44,687 nucleotides of DNA. Source: a bacterium (lineage in GTDB: Bacteria; Planctomycetota; J058; JAJDCP01). The DNA lies in contig JAUIEM010000013.1 of the NCBI GenBank assembly GCA_030428695.1, positions 1 through 44,687 on the forward strand, given 5' to 3'. Position numbers and translations under genes: made by a program. Numbering within the stretch: position 1 is the stretch's first letter; every line of letters starts with the position of its first letter. The notes under the pieces were generated by a model that had not been told where the DNA came from, did no database searches, and was given only the letters and a program-made list of their open reading frames with translations. This document shows positions 39,301-44,687 of this stretch, in pieces.

Positions 39301-40374
39301 GCGCGCGCTGTCGACCGGCCCGTCGAGCCCCTCGGCGCGCTCGACGCAGGCGCCGAGCCGGCGCTCGGCCTCGCGCGCGATCAGCAGGCTCTCGCGGTGG
39401 GTGAGGAAGGCGTCGAGGTCGCGCTGGAAGTCCTCGAGGCTCGGGCGCCGCGCCGGTTGCAGGGCGAGGGCCCGCTGGCACAGGGCGCGCAGCTCGAGGG
39501 GCAGCGCGGGCGGAGGCTCTGGACGGCGCCCGGTGCAGGCGACCTCGATCGCATCGGGCAGGCTCCGGCTGTCGTTCGGCGGCTTCCCGGTCAGGAGCTC
39601 GTAGAGGATCCCCCCGAGCAGGAACACGTCCGTCCAGGGCCCGATCTCGCTGCCCCGGCCCAGGGCGAGCTCGGGCGCCATGTAGCGGGGCGTGCCGCAG
39701 GGGGTGCGGATGTCCTCGCGGTTGCGGATGCGGCTGTCGCGCACCTCGTCGAAGCGCACCGCCATGCCCCAGTCGACGACCAGCACCTCGCCGAAGGGGC
39801 CGAGCATCACGTTGCTCGGCTTGAGGTCGTTGTGGGCGATCGAGCGGCTGTGGGCGTAGGCGACCGCGTTGCTGACCTGGCGCAGGATGCCGAGGTGGCG
39901 CACCAGGTCGCCGCCGCCCTCGGCCTGCAGGAGCTCCTTCCAGCTCTGGCCCTCGACCAGCTTGAGGGCGAGGAAGGGAGCGTCCGGAGCGCTCCAGCCC
40001 AGGGAGTAGACCGGCACGATGTTCGGATGCTCGAGCTGGCCGGTGACGATCGCCTCGGCGAGGAAGCGCTCGCGCGCCGCCCCCGAGCCGCGCCGCTCGG
40101 GCCGCAGCTGCTTGAGCGCGACCTCGCGGTCGAGGGCGAGCTGGCGGGCGCTGTAGACCTCGCCCATGCCGCCCTTGCCGAGCAGGGCGCCGCGCTCGAA
40201 GTCGCGCACGGGAGGCTCGGCCGGGAGGCTGCGGGCGGCCCACAGGGGCAGGTAGCTCGCGTCGAGGGAGACCGCCGACAGGTCGGCCTCCGAGCCGACC
40301 GTGCGCTCCCACAGCTCGATCAGCCGCTGGGCCTCGAGGGAGCTGTCGCTGGCGTCCGGGTCGGGGTCTGTCAT
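36319..40374 (-). CDS. Ser/Thr protein kinase with long TPR-like array
   Basis: 1351 residues. The Hanks-type kinase domain (about 60-340) has the glycine loop GKGGMGEV, Lys88, the catalytic loop HNDLKPSN (181-188, Asn in place of the usual Arg) and DWG (201-203) in place of DFG. A membrane helix follows (about 447-470), then a coiled coil (KNAAIEVEKERVLAKNAEV) and roughly 750 residues of helical TPR-like repeats ending near the C-terminus. The topology puts the kinase inside and the repeats outside the membrane. The ATG at 40374 has no ribosome-binding site but sits 7 nt after TACACT, so the mRNA may be leaderless. DWG-type kinases with TPRs are frequent in planctomycetes. Confidence 0.92.
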   Translation of the reverse strand: MTDPDPDASDSSLEAQRLIELWERTVGSEADLSAVSLDASYLPLWAARSLPAEPPVRDFERGALLGKGGMGEVYSARQLALDREVALKQLRPERRGSGAARERFLAEAIVTGQLEHPNIVPVYSLGWSAPDAPFLALKLVEGQSWKELLQAEGGGDLVRHLGILRQVSNAVAYAHSRSIAHNDLKPSNVMLGPFGEVLVVDWGMAVRFDEVRDSRIRNREDIRTPCGTPRYMAPELALGRGSEIGPWTDVFLLGGILYELLTGKPPNDSRSLPDAIEVACTGRRPEPPPALPLELRALCQRALALQPARRPSLEDFQRDLDAFLTHRESLLIAREAERRLGACVERAEGLDGPVDSARRNPLYESFAEALAGFRQARRLWEGNRQAADGELRARLAWARAALGQGDLGLAEAQAAIDGEEAAALRAELAAVRAVRARSQGRVRRLRRALIGATLLLIAGLTAAVVVVAGKNAAIEVEKERVLAKNAEVEAEKRRVEVRNAYIAEQNESIRRQAEELRSARDRLELSRNYAERRGQIARGALDKLTSEVHTWLLDDLNDQRSRRVARQILETARESWEALRDVDVAEALVSQGAARSLRKLGLLSLGPEGDAAQALGYLRKSCAVYAQLSAETPTPTLKSEQALALLGLGEAYQAVGALDSAWLTTQHALGISRGLTAAVPSEEAFRNLCGSLDRIVELCGVRGDLVGARAAMLERLEIERTLYRLDPSSVDARRDLMLATARALEVELELGAVDRAAELGATALELARSLAADTTSRGRERDLSVALVWAFQVAMAQRDLPAARAHLEECLAIWRESLRRDPYGARTRRDYATGLERLGALLSEEGDAAGALAAFRESLVLRRELVAELPESAVARRDLFVGLWTLAGAHTTQGDHTRARDLYTECVGVCRVLVELSPSSQQAERDLVDALNALGTTLEDVSEEAAARDCFEEALRRCRGLVAATPESGSLRRDLFECLANNGRHALAGGQLEAAEQHLYAALDVARALWEAQPESLRAADDYSLALSAVAGLARERGELEEALELYEDCLEIERELVVRSQGDGEARAGLAILLDRCGETRLELGDTEGAGRAFSEALELRRRLLADFPDNLGYLHQVSVGLQNIGMAWLATGDLAAAQAVCEENLRFDREASARHPDNPELLGNLIRSLFYLAHCHKLQLDFDRAEELALEALAAERRLMALNPAVARDVDTLSEALADLRRERTLHAFRSGERAPASTADFELLASGAYHAEDYLACAQAFERAWELGPPSDPEYLLSAADAAARADAAALALRFLQRYLEHLRAQAAGMAEEERAELRARWDYLRDEHPPFRALPEPDLEALFAPRP

Positions 40375-40420
40375 GGACGCAGTGTAGCGCAGGAGGCGGC
40401 GCGCCGCATGGCCGGGTCGC

Positions 40421-40478
40421 CGTCCGGGGGACCGCCTCCGGACGAGCGGGCTGCCGTCGCCGGGCGGCTCGCCGCCCG
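40421..40478 (-). terminator. Two hairpins between the kinase genes
   Basis: CGGGCGGC-TC-GCCGCCCG (40461-40478) lies 6 nt after the stop of the upstream kinase. CGTCCGG and CCGGACG (40421-40444) form a second stem after it. The pair probably ends the upstream kinase transcript. Confidence 0.5.
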
Positions 40479-40483
40479 CCCGC

Positions 40484-42799
40484 TCACTCGGCGAGCTGGA
40501 GCGCGAGCCGGAACTCGACCTCGGCGCTGTCCGAGGACACGTGCAGCGCGAGCTCCCCCGAGCGCCGCTCGAGGCTCTGCCGGGCGAGCTCCTCCCCCGC
40601 CACGTAGAAGGCGGCGGTCCGCCCCCGCACCTCGACCGCGACCGTGAGCCCCTCGGCCCCGACCTCGACCGGGCGCGAGCGCAGCGGCAGGGTCCAGGCC
40701 AGGCCGGCCTCATCCCGCTCGAGGGATACGACCGCGGCGACCATCGCGCCGTCCTTGCGCAGCAGCTCGAGGCCGTAGCGCGGGTGCTCGCCCTCGACCA
40801 CGAACACGCCGACCGCCCGGGCAGCGCCGGGGAGCAGCTGGCCCGAGACCCGCCAGGAGGTGCCGGGCAGCGCCTCGTGCAGGTAGCCCTCGCCCCGCGC
40901 CCGGACGCCGGTCGAGTCGCCGATGAACGTCGCCTCCGCGGCTTCGCTCCGCACCTCCTCGAAGAACAGGGGCACCCCCGGGAGCCAGCGCGGAGGGTCG
41001 TCGAAGGTCGCCGCGAGGGCGATCGCGACCAGCGCGAGGAGCAGCGCGAGCCCCGCCAACGCCAACGGCCAGCGCGGGCGGGCGGCGGCGGGCGTCGCCC
41101 GCTCGGGAGCGGCCCGCGCGGGGGTGGCCTCGAGCTTGCGGTAGGGTTTGCCTTCGAGCGCTTCCTCACAGCGCAGCGACGGCAGCGCCGGCCCCTCGGG
41201 GAACTTGTCGAGCTGGCCGGCGGCGGCGAGCTCTGCCTGGAGGGCGGCGAGGGCCTCGACGACCTCTTCGGCGCTCTGGTAGCGCTCCTCCGGCTTCTTC
41301 GCCATCAGCTTCCCGACCAGGGACACGAAGCCGTCGGGGATGCCGCGCTGGCCCTGGAAGCTGCGCGGCGGGTGGTAGTTGTGCAGCAACACGTAGCCCG
41401 AGGCCGAGCGCGCCTCGTAGGGCAGGTTACCGGTCAACAGCGTGAACAGGCTCGCGCCGAGGGAGTACAGGTCGCTGCGGTGGTCGATCGCGCGGCCGTC
41501 GGCCTGCTCGGGGGAATAGTAGGCGGGCGTGCCGAGGATCTCGCCGGTACGGGTCAGAGCGTTCTGCGCGTGGAGGCACTTGGCGATGCCGAAGTCGAGG
41601 ACCTTCACCGTGCCGTCGTCGGCGATCATGATGTTCGACGGCTTGATGTCGCGGTGGATGATCCCCTTGTCGTGGGCGACGCCGAGGGCCCGCGAGGCGG
41701 CGGTGAAGATCGCGATCAGCTCCTCGAAGCTGCGCGGGCGCTTGCGCACCGCGGCCCGCAGCGTGTCGCCCTCGATCAGCTCGGCGCTGAAGTAGGGGAT
41801 CTCCTGGCTCGGCTCGAGGCCGACGGTGAAGATCTGGATGATGTTCGGATGCTTCATCGAGGCCGCGTTGCGCGCCTCGCTGAGAAAGCGCTGGCGCAAG
41901 GCGCGGTGGTGCGCGAGACCCGGGTGCAGGAGCTTGATCGCGCAGGGCCGCTGCAGGGCGAGCTGCTCGGCCTCGTAGACCGCCGCCATCCCGCCGCGGG
42001 CGATCAGGCGCTTGATCGTGTAGCCCGGGATCTTCGGCAGCTGGTCGCTCTCCTTGACCACCGGACCCGCCGGCAGAAGCGGCCGGAACGGGGTCTGGAA
42101 CAGCGCGTCGCGCACCGCCCTGCCGACCGCCCCGGGCTCGTGGAGCGAGACGACCTCGGCCGCGCCGTAGCGCCCGGCGACCGCCTGCTGCCAGCCGGCG
42201 ACGGCGCGCCCGCAGAGCACCACCGGGAGCTCGAGGCAGTTCTCGCGCAGGACCGTGACCAACGCGAAGGCCCCGTTGTCCTGCAGGTCGAGGTCACAGA
42301 CCAGGGCGGCGTAGGTGTGGGCGGTCAGCTCGGCGCGGGCGGCCCCGACATCACGCACGACCCGGCAGTCGAGCTCCTCGACCGCGAGCTCTTGCTTCAT
42401 CCGCGTACCGACCGCGCCATCGGGGGTGACGACCAGCACCCGGCGCTCGAGGGAGCTCTCGCTGATCAGCTCCTTCGGCGTCGATGCGGCGGTCGCCGGC
42501 GTCTCGACGCTGTCGACGGTCACCTCGACCCGCGTGTCGACCCCGAGCACGAGCACCGCGCTGCGCGGAAGCCGGGTCCAGGTCTCCGCCAGCCGGCGGC
42601 GGGCGTAGAAGGTCCCGTAGCGGCTCCGCAGGTCGCGCACCCAGACGCACTGCCGGTCGACGCGCAACTGGGCGTGCCGGCGAGCGACCTTCCCGGCCAG
42701 CCGCACGTCGGCCTCGGGTCCGCTGCCGAGGGTGATGACCTCGGAGATCTCGCGCCAGGGGCCTGGCTCCGGCGTCAGGACACGCAGGGATGCGGTCAA
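40484..42799 (-). CDS. FHA - receiver-like - Ser/Thr kinase membrane protein
   Basis: 771 residues. Domains in order: FHA (about 18-95, ITLGSGPEADVRLAG, RRHAQL, LRSRYGTFY), a receiver-like fold (115-235; VLVVTPDG, a DLDL acceptor region, but GAAEVVSLHEPG lacks the conserved Lys), a Hanks kinase (260-525; ARGGMAAVY, HRDIKPSN, DFGIAK, YSPEQADG), a membrane helix (about 577-598) and an extracytoplasmic beta-sandwich of about 170 residues. It begins at TTG 42799 with GGAGA 6 nt upstream. The FHA would bind phosphothreonine, perhaps its own. A degenerate receiver fused ahead of a kinase is unusual. Confidence 0.9.
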   Translation of the reverse strand: MTASLRVLTPEPGPWREISEVITLGSGPEADVRLAGKVARRHAQLRVDRQCVWVRDLRSRYGTFYARRRLAETWTRLPRSAVLVLGVDTRVEVTVDSVETPATAASTPKELISESSLERRVLVVTPDGAVGTRMKQELAVEELDCRVVRDVGAARAELTAHTYAALVCDLDLQDNGAFALVTVLRENCLELPVVLCGRAVAGWQQAVAGRYGAAEVVSLHEPGAVGRAVRDALFQTPFRPLLPAGPVVKESDQLPKIPGYTIKRLIARGGMAAVYEAEQLALQRPCAIKLLHPGLAHHRALRQRFLSEARNAASMKHPNIIQIFTVGLEPSQEIPYFSAELIEGDTLRAAVRKRPRSFEELIAIFTAASRALGVAHDKGIIHRDIKPSNIMIADDGTVKVLDFGIAKCLHAQNALTRTGEILGTPAYYSPEQADGRAIDHRSDLYSLGASLFTLLTGNLPYEARSASGYVLLHNYHPPRSFQGQRGIPDGFVSLVGKLMAKKPEERYQSAEEVVEALAALQAELAAAGQLDKFPEGPALPSLRCEEALEGKPYRKLEATPARAAPERATPAAARPRWPLALAGLALLLALVAIALAATFDDPPRWLPGVPLFFEEVRSEAAEATFIGDSTGVRARGEGYLHEALPGTSWRVSGQLLPGAARAVGVFVVEGEHPRYGLELLRKDGAMVAAVVSLERDEAGLAWTLPLRSRPVEVGAEGLTVAVEVRGRTAAFYVAGEELARQSLERRSGELALHVSSDSAEVEFRLALQLAE

Positions 42800-42874
42800 A
42801 GGGGCTCTCCTTCATGGCCCCGCAACGATCCGCCGGAGCTTCCGAGCAGCGGTGGCGGGGGCCGACATCGAACA

Positions 42875-42902
42875 TTGCGCGGGCCTCTGTCCAGGCTATA
42901 GT
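42875..42902 (+). promoter_or_regulatory. Promoter of the third kinase gene
   Basis: TTGCGC, 16 nt, TATAGT; transcription would start about 15 nt before the TTG start at 42924, leaving just a ribosome-binding site as leader. This supports the TTG. Confidence 0.55.
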
Positions 42903-42923
42903 ACCTCACGTGGGAGAGAAAGG

Positions 42924-44564
<1,641 letters not shown>

Positions 44565-44572
44565 CGGACGCG

Positions 44573-44687
44573 CTACGCGCTCCCCTCCACCGGCTCCAGC
44601 GGCTCCAGCTTCACCGGCGCCGTCGCGTCCTCCGCCACCGGCTCCAGCGGCTCCAGCTTCACCGGCGCCGTCGCGTCCTCCGCCACC
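44573..44687 (-). CDS. C-terminal end of an unknown protein with 16-residue repeats
   Basis: Partial gene, 38 codons plus stop visible. Two perfect copies of a 16-residue unit (VAEDATAPVKLEPLEP) are followed by VEGSA and a TAG stop. The repeats may continue beyond the right edge. The unit is Pro/Glu/Ala-rich and charged, likely disordered. The reading frame is inferred from the clean repeat and the single stop. It converges with the kinase gene. Confidence 0.55.
   Translation of the reverse strand, partial: VAEDATAPVKLEPLEPVAEDATAPVKLEPLEPVEGSA
44592..44687. repeat. Perfect tandem repeat, 48-bp period
   Basis: Two identical 48-bp copies (44592-44639 and 44640-44687), the second running to the window edge. 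48 is a multiple of three and encodes the 16-residue unit. Identity is complete at the DNA level, so expansion or gene conversion is recent. Confidence 0.95.

Noticed and set aside
36301..40647. A 1448-codon plus-strand ORF opposite the TPR kinase
   Set aside because: The opposite strand has an unmistakable kinase domain; the plus frame is a low-complexity mirror of helical TPR codons with no recognisable domain.

Overview
ORGANISM. The window is very GC-rich, gene-dense bacterial chromosome with many GTG/TTG starts, Shine-Dalgarno motifs of the AGGAGG type and frequent 1-35 nt overlaps between neighbouring genes. Several features suggest Planctomycetota or a similar large-genome environmental phylum: secreted proteins with GGDGDD-type Asp-rich segments, a Hanks-type kinase with a DWG (not DFG) motif fused to a long TPR-like array, several membrane kinases with extracytoplasmic domains, and a secreted terpene-cyclase-like toroid protein. 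This is an inference; no rRNA or other marker gene is present. LAYOUT. 1-3.1 kb: a truncated acyl-CoA ligase, a secreted repeat protein and two very short peptide genes. 3.4-6.6 kb: a membrane-anchored DUF4241-like protein, a GST, a GNAT acetyltransferase and a tandem pair of unknown 160-aa paralogues. 6.7-10.3 kb: a D-glutamate/peptidoglycan operon (D-glutamate cyclase-like, MurL epimerase, MurD2-type ligase). 10.3-10.85 kb: an A-rich gap with a long imperfect inverted repeat. 10.8-17.1 kb: a small membrane protein, a J1-crystallin-like ADP-ribosylglycohydrolase relative, a methyltransferase, a CMP-sugar synthetase, an ABC ATPase and a STAS/zinc-ribbon/HATPase-like fusion. 17.4-19.6 kb: a 699-aa protein with eleven lysine/proline/threonine repeats and a GspE-N domain. 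19.6-21.9 kb: a three-gene operon with a stand-alone 2-oxoacid dehydrogenase acyltransferase core. 22.2-23.9 kb: an eboA-eboB pair. 24.1-28.3 kb: a housekeeping operon tpiA-secG-pyrE-yicC-gmk and a CoaC-dUTPase fusion. 28.3-28.6 kb: three more short peptide genes in tandem. 29.0-34.9 kb: a secreted toroid protein divergent from two paralogous secreted proteins. 34.9-44.6 kb: a signalling island with a PP2C phosphatase fused to a cyclic-nucleotide-binding domain, three Ser/Thr kinases and a highly structured intergenic element. The right edge cuts a gene with perfect 16-residue repeats. MAIN POINTS. (1) Five peptides of 19-29 residues share the start M-[KR]-x-[KR]-[TA]-x-x-[QR]-A-G at three loci; each has its own ribosome-binding site, two are followed by strong hairpins, and two arose by a recent tandem duplication whose differences all change amino acids. 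(2) MurL, MurD2 and a D-glutamate cyclase-like gene form one operon, implying that D-Glu is made on the UDP-MurNAc-dipeptide rather than by a free racemase. (3) The CoaC decarboxylase is fused to dUTPase and has lost CoaB. (4) A 15-bp perfect inverted repeat encloses nested helices between a kinase and the phosphatase gene. No tRNA, rRNA, CRISPR array, transposase or phage gene was seen.
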